From NCBI GenBank assembly GCA_020636325.1, contig JACJYC010000026.1:1-64000 (forward strand): 64,000 bases of DNA, given 5' to 3'. Positions 35,894-45,221 of this stretch are shown one piece after another. Below the pieces are notes generated by a model, which was not told the DNA's origin, made no database searches, and worked only from the letters and a program-made list of their open reading frames with translations. The translations under genes and the position numbers were made by a program. Each line of letters starts with the position of its first letter. Position 1 is the first letter of the stretch. This DNA comes from Lewinellaceae bacterium (GTDB lineage Bacteria > Bacteroidota > Bacteroidia > Chitinophagales > Saprospiraceae).

Positions 35894-36508
35894 ATGGGCA
35901 TCACGGAGCGAAAGGAACGGGAAAAACAGGAACTAAAACAGCATATCCTCGATGCCGCCATGGCTTTGTTCATGGAGCAGGGGTACGAAAAAACCTCCAT
36001 CCGGAACATCGCAGAGCGCATCGAATACAGCCCCGGGACCATCTACCTGTACTTCAAGGACAAGGCGGATATCTTCCTGGAGTTGCATACCATGGCCTTT
36101 GAAGTGCTGTTCAAACACCTGGCGGTGACCAAAGAGATCAAAGACCCCATGGAACGACTGCGCTCCCTGAGCCAGATGTACCTCAAATTCGCCATCGATA
36201 ACCCCGACCTGTACGATCTGATGTTCATCCTGCGCGAACCTATGGAAGCCCTCGACCACCATTGCGGTTGGGAAGAAGGGTTCAAAAACTACGACCTCCT
36301 CAGGGATACCGTTTTGGAAGCCATGGAAAAAGGCATGATCAAAAAGGAAGACCCCGACGTGATCAGCCTCGCCGCCTGGAGCCTTGTCCACGGCCTGGCA
36401 TCCCTCTGGATCCGAAAACGGTTTAAAATGCTGCCGGAAGAGGCCGTAAAACCCCTGGTCTTCAAAGCTGCCGACGAGATCTGCAGCCGTTTGAAAGAGG
36501 GAATATGA
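35894..36508 (+). CDS. TetR/AcrR family transcriptional regulator
   Basis: A 204-residue dimeric repressor. The N-terminal HTH is clear: ILDAAMALFMEQGYEKTSIRNIA (about 17-39 overall; core motif ALFMEQGYEKTSIRNIAERI) followed by SPGTIYLYFKDKADIF. The C-terminal ligand domain (about 65-200) is divergent, as usual. It precedes a tolC - membrane-fusion - RND gene set on the same strand, and a perfect palindrome lies in its own promoter with a similar one before tolC. It most likely represses itself and the pump until an unknown ligand binds. ATG 35894. Confidence 0.92.
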   Translation: MGITERKEREKQELKQHILDAAMALFMEQGYEKTSIRNIAERIEYSPGTIYLYFKDKADIFLELHTMAFEVLFKHLAVTKEIKDPMERLRSLSQMYLKFAIDNPDLYDLMFILREPMEALDHHCGWEEGFKNYDLLRDTVLEAMEKGMIKKEDPDVISLAAWSLVHGLASLWIRKRFKMLPEEAVKPLVFKAADEICSRLKEGI

Positions 36509-36648
36509 AAGCCTGAAGAATCGAGGAACTGAGCAACCGAAAGCTGTTGTTTTCAAATCAGCAAATCAACAAATCAACAAATAAACCTCCGGCGGCCGGA
36601 GCCCCGGCGAAGGCGGCAAATCAACAAATCTCTTTTTTTACCACTCAA

Positions 36649-36663
36649 CTAAACAGTGTTCAT
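36649..36663 (+). promoter_or_regulatory. Operator-like sequence upstream of tolC
   Basis: CTAAAC-AGT-GTTCAT followed by TAAAT has the same 15-bp layout as the TetR-promoter operator CTGAAC-ACC-GTTCAG-TAAAT, matching in 9 or 10 of 12 arm positions plus the flank. It ends 18 bases before the tolC start. It is probably the second binding site of the same TetR. Confidence 0.55.
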
Positions 36664-36681
36664 TAAATAAATATCGTTCAC

Positions 36682-38028
36682 ATGTTGACCTTGAAACACC
36701 CGATAACCTGGGCCCTGATGCTTGTGCTGACCATTTCCGGCACATTATCCGCCCAAAAAACCGCGCTGGACAGCTATATCCGGGAAGCCTGGGAAACCAA
36801 TCCCGGCCTCAACCAGCAACGCTTCCAGCGCCAGAAAGCCGACATCGCGCTCGACGAAGCCCGAAGGCTGAACTATCCGACAGCCACTTTCGGCGCCTCC
36901 TATTCACTCGCCGCCGGCGGCCGCAGCATCGACCTGCCCATCGGCGACCTGCTCAACCCGGTCTACTCCACCCTCAACGAGATCACCGGTACCAACCAGT
37001 TTCCCATGCTGGATAACGTCAAGGAACAACTGGCGCCCAATAATTTCTACGACGCTAAAGTCCGGGTTACCCAGCCGATCTACAACCGGGACATTTACTA
37101 CAACCGCCAGATCAAAAAAGAAATGACGGACCTCCAGGGCATCGGCATCAACAAATCCAAAAGGCAACTGGCGCACGATATCAAAATCGCCTATTTTCAG
37201 TATCTGCAGGCTGCAGAAGCCGTAGGTATTTATAAAAATGCCCTCAGCTTGCTGGAAGAAAGCCGGCGTGTCAACCAAAGCCTGATCAATAACGGCGCCG
37301 GCCTGCCGGGCGTACTGGTCCGCATCGATGGAGAAACCAGCGCCGTTCAGGCTCAAATGGACCAGGCTCAGGTGCAGGCGAAGAATGCTGCCGCGTATTT
37401 CAATTTTTTGCTGCAAAAGGACTACGCCACCCCGGTCACCATCGACTCGCTCTTCCTGGCGCTCCCCGAAAGAACCCTCCAGACGTCCGCCGGCCAACGC
37501 GAGGAATTGCAACAACTGGAATCCGCCGCCCGGATCAATAACCTGGTGCTGGCCCAGCAGGAAGCCTTCGCAACCCCCAGGGTCGGGGCGCAGCTGGATC
37601 TCGGTACCCAGGGCTTCAATTTCGAATGGGGCGGCTATGCGCTGCTCGGCGTTTCCGTCGAGGTGCCGCTGTACGCCGGAAAAAGGAACCTCCTCAAGAT
37701 CCAGCAAACCAAACTGGAACTGAACGCCATCCAATCCCAAAAGGAACAGGTCATGGATCAGATCGCACTCCAGTCTGCCGTCAATCGCAATACCCTGGAA
37801 TCCCAATACAGCGCCTATAACAGCTATTCGGACCAGATCCGGTCGGCACGCCGTTATTACAACGACACTCAGCGCCGCTACCGCGAAGGCCAGGCCGGCT
37901 TCATCGAGGTGCTGGATGCCCGCACGCAACTGACCAACGCCGAATTGCAACAATCCATCGCCCGCTACAAGGTCTGGGCCCAGCTGGCCGAGATCGAATA
38001 CGCCGACGCCACCTACCCCGTAAATTAA
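36682..38028 (+). CDS. TolC family outer-membrane efflux protein
   Basis: A 448-residue outer-membrane channel. A signal peptide (1-24, ending GTLSAQ) is followed by long heptad-rich helices typical of TolC/OprM repeats (about 35-205 and 250-445), including the internal duplication seen as LDEARRLNYPTATFGASY near 53-70 and AQQEAFATPRVGAQLDL near 288-304. The final EGQAGFIEVLDARTQLTNAEL is the usual end of the family. It is the first structural gene of the pump and is followed closely by the adaptor and RND genes. Regulation by the upstream TetR is inferred from the operator-like site in its leader. Confidence 0.92.
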   Translation: MLTLKHPITWALMLVLTISGTLSAQKTALDSYIREAWETNPGLNQQRFQRQKADIALDEARRLNYPTATFGASYSLAAGGRSIDLPIGDLLNPVYSTLNEITGTNQFPMLDNVKEQLAPNNFYDAKVRVTQPIYNRDIYYNRQIKKEMTDLQGIGINKSKRQLAHDIKIAYFQYLQAAEAVGIYKNALSLLEESRRVNQSLINNGAGLPGVLVRIDGETSAVQAQMDQAQVQAKNAAAYFNFLLQKDYATPVTIDSLFLALPERTLQTSAGQREELQQLESAARINNLVLAQQEAFATPRVGAQLDLGTQGFNFEWGGYALLGVSVEVPLYAGKRNLLKIQQTKLELNAIQSQKEQVMDQIALQSAVNRNTLESQYSAYNSYSDQIRSARRYYNDTQRRYREGQAGFIEVLDARTQLTNAELQQSIARYKVWAQLAEIEYADATYPVN

Positions 38029-38039
38029 ACCAAAACCAA

Positions 38040-38126
38040 GGTCCGTAGGACCGAAATGTCTGTAACCCAGGTCCGTAGGACCGAAACGTCCATAACCCAG
38101 GTCCGTAGGACCGCAATATCTGTAAG
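38040..38126 (+). repeat. Three tandem 30-bp hairpin repeats
   Basis: Three head-to-tail copies starting at 38040, 38070 and 38100. Each begins with the perfect hairpin GGTCCGTAGGACC, followed by a 17-bp tail (GAAATGTCTGTAACCCA and variants). The third copy ends two bases before the adaptor's ATG (38128), so it forms the ribosome-binding region. The period of 30 keeps the reading frame open. Confidence 0.9.
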
Positions 38127-38127
38127 A

Positions 38128-39168
38128 ATGCGCACCACCATCATCACCCTCATCGCCCTGAGCCTGACGGCCTGCGGCAAAAAAGAACAGGACCCGGAAA
38201 ATGCAACCGCCACCCGGCTGACGCCCGTGAAAATCGCCTCGGTGGAACACGCTGCCATTTCCACGCCGGTCATCGCCACCGGCATGATCCACTCTTCCAA
38301 CGAGGCGCGGCCCGCCTTCAAGATCGGCGGCGTCATCGCCAAAACCAACGTGGAAGAAGGTGCTTTCGTCCGGGAAGGCCAGCTGTTGGCGACCCTGCAG
38401 CGCACCGAGATCGATGCCCAGGTCCAACAGGCCGATGTGGCCCTCGAAAAGGCCAAACGCGATTATGCCCGCGCCCAAAACCTCCACGCCGACAGTGTGG
38501 CTACCCTGGAGCAGGTCCAAAACGCCAATACAGGGGTCAAACTGGCGCAGGAAGCCCTGGCCATCGCCCAGTTCAACCGGCAATACGCCGAGGTCCGGGC
38601 GCCCATCTCCGGTAAGGTCATTTCCAAACTGATGAACGACGGCGAGATCGTAGGCCCCGGCACGCCCATTTATTACATCCTCGGCACCGGCGCCGGCGAT
38701 TGGGTCGTCAAGGCCGGCCTGACAGACAAGGACTGGGCCCGCCTCCAACCCGGCGACAAGGCCGTGATCCGCCTGGATGCCTACCCCGGACAGGAATTCG
38801 AAGGCCGCGTCAAACACCTGGCCGACGTCGGTAACCCGGGAAGCGGCACCTTTGAAGTGGAACTGACCATCGAGGCCAAAGGCAAACGCCTGGCTGCCGG
38901 GCTGGTCGCCGCCCTGGAAATCCAACCCTCCACCTCCGCCGAACGGGCCCTGATACCGGTGGAAGCCCTCGTGGAAAGCAGCGGCAGGTCCGGCACCGTA
39001 TTCACCGTCGACGCGGAAGCCGTCGCCCATAGATCCATCGTCGTGGTCGACCGCCTGATGGGGGACAAGGTCGTGCTGGCCTCCGGCCTGGACAGCTCCC
39101 AAAAAGTGGTGACCGATGGCGCTCCCTACCTGGAAGACGGGCAGAAGGTCAAGGTGATTGATAACTGA
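38128..39168 (+). CDS. RND efflux membrane-fusion (periplasmic adaptor) lipoprotein
   Basis: A 346-residue adaptor linking the RND pump and TolC. ATG 38128 gives a lipoprotein signal peptide with lipobox LTAC (Cys16); the frame is open 24 codons further upstream, but that part is translated tandem repeat. Domains: barrel-sandwich/lipoyl halves around a helical hairpin (about 55-165; GVIAKTNVEEGAFVREGQLLA, then AQNLHADSVATLEQVQNANTG, then YAEVRAPISGKVISKL), beta-barrel (about 180-260) and a membrane-proximal domain ending DGQKVKV. The order TetR - TolC - adaptor - RND is complete. Confidence 0.92.
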   Translation: MRTTIITLIALSLTACGKKEQDPENATATRLTPVKIASVEHAAISTPVIATGMIHSSNEARPAFKIGGVIAKTNVEEGAFVREGQLLATLQRTEIDAQVQQADVALEKAKRDYARAQNLHADSVATLEQVQNANTGVKLAQEALAIAQFNRQYAEVRAPISGKVISKLMNDGEIVGPGTPIYYILGTGAGDWVVKAGLTDKDWARLQPGDKAVIRLDAYPGQEFEGRVKHLADVGNPGSGTFEVELTIEAKGKRLAAGLVAALEIQPSTSAERALIPVEALVESSGRSGTVFTVDAEAVAHRSIVVVDRLMGDKVVLASGLDSSQKVVTDGAPYLEDGQKVKVIDN

Positions 39169-39179
39169 TGCCAAAAGGG

Positions 39180-39375
39180 AGGAATCGAGGAATCGAGGAA
39201 TCGAAGAATTGAATCGATTCTTGGAATGGATCGAATGAATCGATTAGGCTGACCAACCAACGGACATTTAAAATCGGAACAATCGGAACAATCGAACAAT
39301 CGAAACAATCGAATCAATCGAACCAATCGAATCAATTGAACCAATCGAACCAATCGAATCAATTGATCAATCAAA
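39180..39375. repeat. AATCGA-type tandem repeats between adaptor and RND genes
   Basis: Starts with GAGGAATCGAGGAATCGA and continues with many imperfect copies of 8-10 bp units (AACAATCGAA, AATCAATCGA, ACCAATCGA). The same family occurs at 35210-35287. It fills most of the 240-bp gap inside an otherwise compact efflux gene set. Confidence 0.85.
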
Positions 39376-39408
39376 CAACCCAATTCCGCAACCGCAACAT
39401 TCGTTGAC

Positions 39409-42400
39409 ATGAAAATTGCAGCATTCTCCGTAAAGAATTACCAGTTTACGGTTATCATATTCATCATGGCCCTGTTGCTGGGGATGAACGCCCTGTTCAA
39501 CATGCCGCGCGGCGAAGACCCGCCCTTCGGCGCCCCCATCTTCATCATACTGGCCATTTACCCCGGTACCAGCCCCGCCGATATGGAGGAACTGGTGGCC
39601 GACCCGCTCGAAGATGTCCTTTACGAACTGGACGACATCAAGCGGATCGATACCAACTGCGGCGACGGCGTCATGCTGATGAAGGTGGAATTCACCTTCG
39701 GCGTGGATGTCGACTCCAAGAACAATGACGTGATCCGCGAGGTCAACCGGTTGCGGCCGGAACTGCCCTCCGACCTGCTCTCCCTGGAAGTGCAACGCGC
39801 CGCTTCCTCCGATGTCGCCATTCTGCAGCACGCCCTGGTCTCTTCAACAGCCGGCTATGAGGAATTGCGCAAACAGGCCGAGAAATTGCAGAAGAACCTG
39901 GAAAAGGTCAAAGACCTCAAACGGGTCGAGATCCAGGCTTTACCCGAACAGGAAGTCGAGATCAGCATCGACCTGGAAAAAATGGCGCAGTTCCGGCTCG
40001 GCCTCAACCAGGTGCTCAACCTCATCGAAGCCAGCAACATCAATATTCCCGGCGGACATATCGACCTTGGGCCCAAGCGGTTCAATATCAAAACGGAAAG
40101 TGATTTTGACAACCTGGAGAATATCCGCAATACGGTTGTGCAAACCACCCGGGAAGGCCACCTCGTTCACCTGCGGGATATCGCGTCTATCCGGATGACG
40201 GATGAAGAGATCAGCCATATGGCCCGGTTCAATGGGGAGCGGTCCATATGGGTGGTCACCCTGCTGAAGGACCGCAAAAATATCCTCCAGGTCGAGGAAA
40301 AGGTCCAGCCCATTATCGACAAATTCACAAGCGACCTGCCGGCAGATATCCGGCTGGAGAAGGCCTTTGATCAGTCGGAAAGCGTCAACCGCCGGCTGGG
40401 CCATCTGGGGCGCGACTTTATGATCGCCATTTTCCTGGTATTGCTGACGCTGTTGCCCCTGGGTACGCGCGCATCCCTGGTAGTGATGATCTCCATCCCC
40501 CTTTCGCTGTCCATCGGCCTGGCCTTGCTCGATCTGTTCCATTATACCCTCAATCAGCTCAGCATTGTCGGTATGGTGGTGGCGCTGGGTTTGCTGGTCG
40601 ACGACTCGATCGTAGTGGTGGAAAACATCGAGCGGTTCATGCGCCAGGGCTATTCCCGGAAGGAGGCGGCCATTGTAGCCACCAAGCAGATCGGCATCGC
40701 GGTGATCGGTTGTACGGCGACCCTGTTGCTGGCCTTTCTGCCGCTGGCTTTCCTGCCGGAAGGGTCGGGTGATTTTATCCGCAGCCTGCCCATGGCGGTG
40801 ATGCTGACGGTGATCGCGTCCCTCTTTGTGGCCATCACGATCATCCCGTTCCTGTCTTCGCTCCTGCTGCGCAATGAAGAAAGGCCGGAGGGTAATTTTT
40901 TCATGCGCTTGTTCAAAAGGTGGGTCAATCAACCCTACCAGAAAGTATTGGGCTGGTCGTTCCGTCACCCGGTGATCAGTTTGCTGGGCGCTACGGTGAT
41001 CTTTGTGTTGAGCCTGTTACTGGTACCCAGGATCGGCTTCAGCTTGTTTCCGCTGTCGGAAAAACCGATGTTCCTGGTGAATATCGAGACCCCGCTCGGC
41101 ACCAATCTCGACGAAACCAACCGCATCACCAGGGATATCGAAAAGAACCTGGAAAGCGAACCGGAGATAATCAGCCTCACCACCAACGTCGGAAAGGGCA
41201 ACCCCCGGGTGTACTACAACGAATTCCAGCGGGAAAATTCTCCCAATTACGCCCAGATCCTCGTACAGGTGGAACCCGAAATGCTCGTGCCCGAGATCAC
41301 CGGGCTGGCCGATAAATTGCGCGAACGCTATGCCGCCTACCCCGGAGCGGAGATCCGGGTGATCCAGTTTCAGCAGGGCCCGCCGGTGGTGGCGCCCGTC
41401 GAATTCCGCCTTTTCGGCGAAAACCTGGATACGCTGCGCAACCTTTCATTCCAGGTGGAAGAACTGATCAAAAACACGGAGGGTACCATCTATGTCACCA
41501 ACCCGCTGCGGACCCAGAAAACGGACCTGCTCGTGGCGGTCAACCGCGAAAAGGCCGGCCTCCTGGGCATCCCGCTGGCCGAAGTGGCCAAGACCGTGCG
41601 GCTCAGCATGACCGGGTTGAATATCGGCGCCCTGCATACCGATGACGGAGATTCGTATGATATCAAGGCCACCATCGGAAAGGACCCGCAAGAAACCATT
41701 GAAACCTTCTCCCGGATCTATGTCACCTCGCTGGCCGGTGAATTGGTCCCGCTGTCCCAGATTGCGGATATCCGGATGGAAACCTCGCCTTCTGTGATCA
41801 AACACTACAATAAGGACCGCTACATCAGCATCGGGTCGTTCGTCCAGACCGGCTACAACACCGACGCCCTGACGGATGAGATCATCGCCAAGCTCGACAA
41901 CTTCAAATTTCCGGAAGGTTTCACCTTTGTCGCAGCCGGCGAACGCGAATCCAGGGAAGAATCCTTCGGCGGCATCCAGACCATCATCATCATTTCGGTC
42001 TTCGGCCTGCTGGGCATCCTGGTGCTGGAATTCCGGACCTTCAAAAGCACCATTATTGTCTTGTCCGTCATCCCGCTCGGCATTATCGGCGCACTGGTGA
42101 CCCTGTTCCTCATCGGCGAAACGCTCTCCTTCGTGGCCACGATCGGCATGATCGCCCTGGTCGGCATCGAGATCAAGAACTCGATCCTGCTGGTGGATTA
42201 CACCAATCAGCTCCGGGAGCAGGGTATGCCCCTGGAACAAGCCATCATGGAGGGGGCCGAAACCCGATTCCTCCCCATCCTGCTGACGACGATGACGGCC
42301 ATCGGCGGCCTCATTCCGCTGGTGCTGGAAAACTCGCCCCTGATCTCGCCCCTCGCCTGGGTGCTGATCGGCGGCCTGATCTCCTCCACCTTGCTGAGCC

Positions 42401-42450
42401 GGATCGTCACGCCGTTGTTGTATAAGCTGTTGCCGCCTAAAGTGAGTTAG
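39409..42450 (+). CDS. RND efflux permease (AcrB/MexF-like, HAE1-type)
   Basis: A 1013-residue inner-membrane proton-driven pump. It has the duplicated layout of RND permeases: TM1 near 10-30, a large periplasmic loop, TM2-6 (about 335-510), TM7 near 525-545, a second loop and TM8-12 (about 850-1005). Proton-relay residues are present: Asp398/Asp399 in LLVDDSIVVVEN (TM4) and Lys923 in GIEIKNSILLVDY (TM10). The substrate is not evident; periplasmic loops are somewhat short for antibiotic-type AcrB, so solvent, dye or lipid-like substrates are equally possible. Forms the third part of the pump with the two upstream genes. Confidence 0.93.
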   Translation: MKIAAFSVKNYQFTVIIFIMALLLGMNALFNMPRGEDPPFGAPIFIILAIYPGTSPADMEELVADPLEDVLYELDDIKRIDTNCGDGVMLMKVEFTFGVDVDSKNNDVIREVNRLRPELPSDLLSLEVQRAASSDVAILQHALVSSTAGYEELRKQAEKLQKNLEKVKDLKRVEIQALPEQEVEISIDLEKMAQFRLGLNQVLNLIEASNINIPGGHIDLGPKRFNIKTESDFDNLENIRNTVVQTTREGHLVHLRDIASIRMTDEEISHMARFNGERSIWVVTLLKDRKNILQVEEKVQPIIDKFTSDLPADIRLEKAFDQSESVNRRLGHLGRDFMIAIFLVLLTLLPLGTRASLVVMISIPLSLSIGLALLDLFHYTLNQLSIVGMVVALGLLVDDSIVVVENIERFMRQGYSRKEAAIVATKQIGIAVIGCTATLLLAFLPLAFLPEGSGDFIRSLPMAVMLTVIASLFVAITIIPFLSSLLLRNEERPEGNFFMRLFKRWVNQPYQKVLGWSFRHPVISLLGATVIFVLSLLLVPRIGFSLFPLSEKPMFLVNIETPLGTNLDETNRITRDIEKNLESEPEIISLTTNVGKGNPRVYYNEFQRENSPNYAQILVQVEPEMLVPEITGLADKLRERYAAYPGAEIRVIQFQQGPPVVAPVEFRLFGENLDTLRNLSFQVEELIKNTEGTIYVTNPLRTQKTDLLVAVNREKAGLLGIPLAEVAKTVRLSMTGLNIGALHTDDGDSYDIKATIGKDPQETIETFSRIYVTSLAGELVPLSQIADIRMETSPSVIKHYNKDRYISIGSFVQTGYNTDALTDEIIAKLDNFKFPEGFTFVAAGERESREESFGGIQTIIIISVFGLLGILVLEFRTFKSTIIVLSVIPLGIIGALVTLFLIGETLSFVATIGMIALVGIEIKNSILLVDYTNQLREQGMPLEQAIMEGAETRFLPILLTTMTAIGGLIPLVLENSPLISPLAWVLIGGLISSTLLSRIVTPLLYKLLPPKVS

Positions 42451-42545
42451 TTGGCAGTTGGCAGTCAGATAGTTTGGCAGTTGGCAGTTCGGCAGGTATT
42501 ACCCCACATACCGAACTGCCAACTGAAAGACTGCCAACTGAAAGA
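42451..42545. repeat. GGCAGTTGGCAGT repeats with a 14-bp hairpin
   Basis: Direct copies of TTGGCAGTTGGCAGT are followed by their inverse ACTGCCAACTGAAAG. The arms AGTTGGCAGTTCGG (42479-42492) and CCGAACTGCCAACT (42511-42524) pair perfectly. It may act as the efflux operon's terminator, although no T-tract follows. Confidence 0.75.
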
Positions 42546-42563
42546 CTGATTTCCGAATTTTCC

Positions 42564-42571
42564 TATCTTTG
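42564..42571 (+). promoter_or_regulatory. -7 box of pheT
   Basis: TATCTTTG exactly matches TAnnTTTG, 62 bases upstream of the pheT start at 42634. The upstream -33 TTG is not obvious because the DNA there is the repeat block. Confidence 0.5.
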
Positions 42572-42633
42572 CCCCCATTCCAAAAACGGGAACGCCCAAA
42601 GCGCCCGTTCCGGTTATTCTGAAAAGGCAAAAG

Positions 42634-45075
42634 ATGAAAGTTTCGCTAAACTGGCTTAAAGACTATCTCGATATCCCCCTTGACCCGGATACCCTTTCCG
42701 AACTGCTGACCAGCATCGGGCTGGAGGTGGAGGGGATGGAAACGGTGGAAAGCATTCCCGGCGGCCTGGCCGGCGTGGTGACCGGCGAAGTGAAGGAATG
42801 CGTCAAACACCCCAATGCCGACAAGCTTTCGCTGACCAAAGTCGACGTCGGCGCCGGCGAACTCCTCCAGATCGTTTGCGGCGCCCCCAATGTGGCTGCC
42901 GGACAAAAAGTGCTGGTAGCCACCATCGGTACGGAGTTGCACCCCATTGAAGGTGAGCCTTTTACCATCGGGAAAGGAAAGATCCGCGGTGAAGTTTCCG
43001 AAGGCATGATCTGCGCTGAGGACGAACTGGGCCTCGGGCACGATCACGCCGGAATCATGGTGCTGCCCGCCGATACGAAAGTAGGCATCCCCGCCAAAAC
43101 GTACCTCGGGCTCAAAACCGATTACGTATACGAGATCGGCCTTACGCCCAACCGGTCGGATGCGACCAACCACCTGGGGGTAGCGCGCGACCTTGCTGCG
43201 GCCATGAAGATCAATTACGGACACAGCGGCGAGGTGAAAATGCCCGACGTCGCCGGTTTTGCGGTCGATAATACGGAGCTGACGGTGAACGTCCGCGTGG
43301 AAAACCCGGAAGCCTGCCCGCGGTACAGCGGCGTCTGCATCCAGGGCATTACGGTAGGGGAGAGCCCCGAATGGCTGAAAACCCGCCTGAAGTCCATCGG
43401 CGTTCGTTCCATCAACAATATGGTGGACGCCACCAACTTCATCCTGCACGAGCTCGGTCAGCCCCTGCACGCCTTCGACCTGAATAGGGTAGGCGGCCAT
43501 GCAGTCGTGGTCAAAACCCTGCCGGAAGGAACCGGATTCCTTTCCCTCGACGAGGTGGAACGCAAGTTGAGCGCGGAAGACCTGATGATCTGCGACGGCA
43601 ACTCCAAAGGCATGTGCATCGGCGGGGTATTCGGCGGTTTTGGGTCGGGCATCAAGGAGTCAACCCATGACATCTTTCTGGAATCCGCGCATTTCAACCC
43701 GAAATGGATCCGGCGGTCCAGCATGCGCCACAACCTCCGCACCGACGCAGCCAGGGTATACGAAAAAGGCAGCGATCCCAACCTGACGGTTTATGCCCTC
43801 AAACGGGCCGCCATGCTGATGTGCGAACTCGGCGGCGGCAAAATCGCATCTGAAATCGTGGATATTTACCCCTCCCCGGTCAAACCGGTTGAGGTGGAAG
43901 TGGCCTACGAATACGTCAACCGGCTCATCGGGCTCGATCTGGACCACGGCCGGATCAGGGATATCCTCACCGCGTTAAAAATGGAGGTCGTTTCTGAAAC
44001 AGCAACCACCTTCACCGTAGCCGTTCCGACGGATAAGGCGGATGTGACCCGCCCGGCTGACGTGGTGGAAGAGATCCTCCGGATATACGGTCTGAATAAT
44101 GTGCCGGAGCCGCTTCACATCCGTTCGGCAGTCGTGATCTCTCCGCAGCCCGATCCGATCGCGGTGCGCAACCTGATCGCCGATATGCTGGCTTCGCAGG
44201 GCTTCAACGAAATGATGGCCGTGTCGCTGTCGCAGTCGCGCTATTACAAGGGCTCGGGATGGGACGAATCCAGGCTGGTCTTCGTCAACAATACCGCGAA
44301 TGTCCACCTCGACGTCATGCGGCCTGCAATGGTGTACAGCGCGCTGGAAGCCGTTGCCCACAACCTGAATCGCAAACAATCCAACCTGAGGCTGTTCGAG
44401 TTCGGCCGCACTTATGCGAAGAATGAAGACCGCTACCGGGAAGAAGGCCGCCTTTCGATGACCCTCACAGGGCAGCGGTGGCCCGAAAACTGGTTGAATG
44501 AGGATAAGGCCGAGGTCAGCTATTATTCCCTCAAATCGGCTGTTGATCAGGTATTCAACCGGCTCGGCATCCAGGGATACCAGGAATCGGAGGCGGATGC
44601 GGATATCTTTCAATACGGCATGAAATACCACCGGGGCCAGCAGGAACTGGTGCAGTTCGGCCGCCTCGACGGGAAACTCGCCCGCGGCATGGACGTGAAG
44701 GCCGAAGTCTTCTTTGCCGATTTCAACTGGGACAATATCATGAGCAGCCTCAAAAAGATCCAGCTCGCGGTATCGGAGATCGGCAGATTCCCGTCCGTCC
44801 GGCGCGACCTGGCGCTTATTGTCAGCCAGTCTGTCCGGTTCAGCGATATCGCAGCCATAGCCAACAAGGTCGGCAAACCGATCATACAATCGGTCAACCT
44901 GTTCGACGTTTATGTCAACGATGATCAATTGGGCGCCGGCAAAAAATCATACGCCATCGGCTGCATGTTCGAAGATCCGACCAAAACCCTCCAGGACAAG
45001 GAAGTGGACAAGATCATGGACAAGCTGATCTACGTCTGCAAGGAGCAATTGGGGGCTGTGGTGCGCGGCGCCTGA
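42634..45075 (+). CDS. pheT: Phenylalanine--tRNA ligase beta subunit
   Basis: An 813-residue beta subunit of bacterial PheRS, which charges tRNA-Phe together with PheS (not in this window). Domains follow the family order: EMAP/OB tRNA-binding domain (about 40-150; VKHPNADKLSLTKVDVG, QIVCGAPNVAAGQKV), B3/B4 editing domain (about 205-385; NMVDATNFILHELGQPLHAFD), B5 (about 400-475), a catalytic-like core (about 480-680; TPNRSD precedes B3 near 172), and the C-terminal ferredoxin-like anticodon-binding domain (about 715-812; FPSVRRDLALIVSQ). Starts MKVSLNWLKDYLD, the usual N-terminus. The downstream genes (coiled-coil gene, zapA, rny) keep a conserved Bacteroidota order. Confidence 0.97.
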   Translation: MKVSLNWLKDYLDIPLDPDTLSELLTSIGLEVEGMETVESIPGGLAGVVTGEVKECVKHPNADKLSLTKVDVGAGELLQIVCGAPNVAAGQKVLVATIGTELHPIEGEPFTIGKGKIRGEVSEGMICAEDELGLGHDHAGIMVLPADTKVGIPAKTYLGLKTDYVYEIGLTPNRSDATNHLGVARDLAAAMKINYGHSGEVKMPDVAGFAVDNTELTVNVRVENPEACPRYSGVCIQGITVGESPEWLKTRLKSIGVRSINNMVDATNFILHELGQPLHAFDLNRVGGHAVVVKTLPEGTGFLSLDEVERKLSAEDLMICDGNSKGMCIGGVFGGFGSGIKESTHDIFLESAHFNPKWIRRSSMRHNLRTDAARVYEKGSDPNLTVYALKRAAMLMCELGGGKIASEIVDIYPSPVKPVEVEVAYEYVNRLIGLDLDHGRIRDILTALKMEVVSETATTFTVAVPTDKADVTRPADVVEEILRIYGLNNVPEPLHIRSAVVISPQPDPIAVRNLIADMLASQGFNEMMAVSLSQSRYYKGSGWDESRLVFVNNTANVHLDVMRPAMVYSALEAVAHNLNRKQSNLRLFEFGRTYAKNEDRYREEGRLSMTLTGQRWPENWLNEDKAEVSYYSLKSAVDQVFNRLGIQGYQESEADADIFQYGMKYHRGQQELVQFGRLDGKLARGMDVKAEVFFADFNWDNIMSSLKKIQLAVSEIGRFPSVRRDLALIVSQSVRFSDIAAIANKVGKPIIQSVNLFDVYVNDDQLGAGKKSYAIGCMFEDPTKTLQDKEVDKIMDKLIYVCKEQLGAVVRGA

Positions 45076-45221
45076 GGCCGGGGGAAAGCGGTCGGGGGCA
45101 TTTCCACCTTTACATTTTGCATTTTACCTTCAAAAAACCGTTTTTTCCCCAAAAAATCTCCGTAATTTTACCGCGAGCGGCAGCTGTCGGTACGCCGGCG
45201 GCGCTTATGTACCTCAAAGAC

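Noticed and set aside
38056..38127. N-terminal extension of the efflux adaptor
   Set aside because: It is translated tandem repeat; the ATG at 38128 gives a proper lipoprotein signal peptide.
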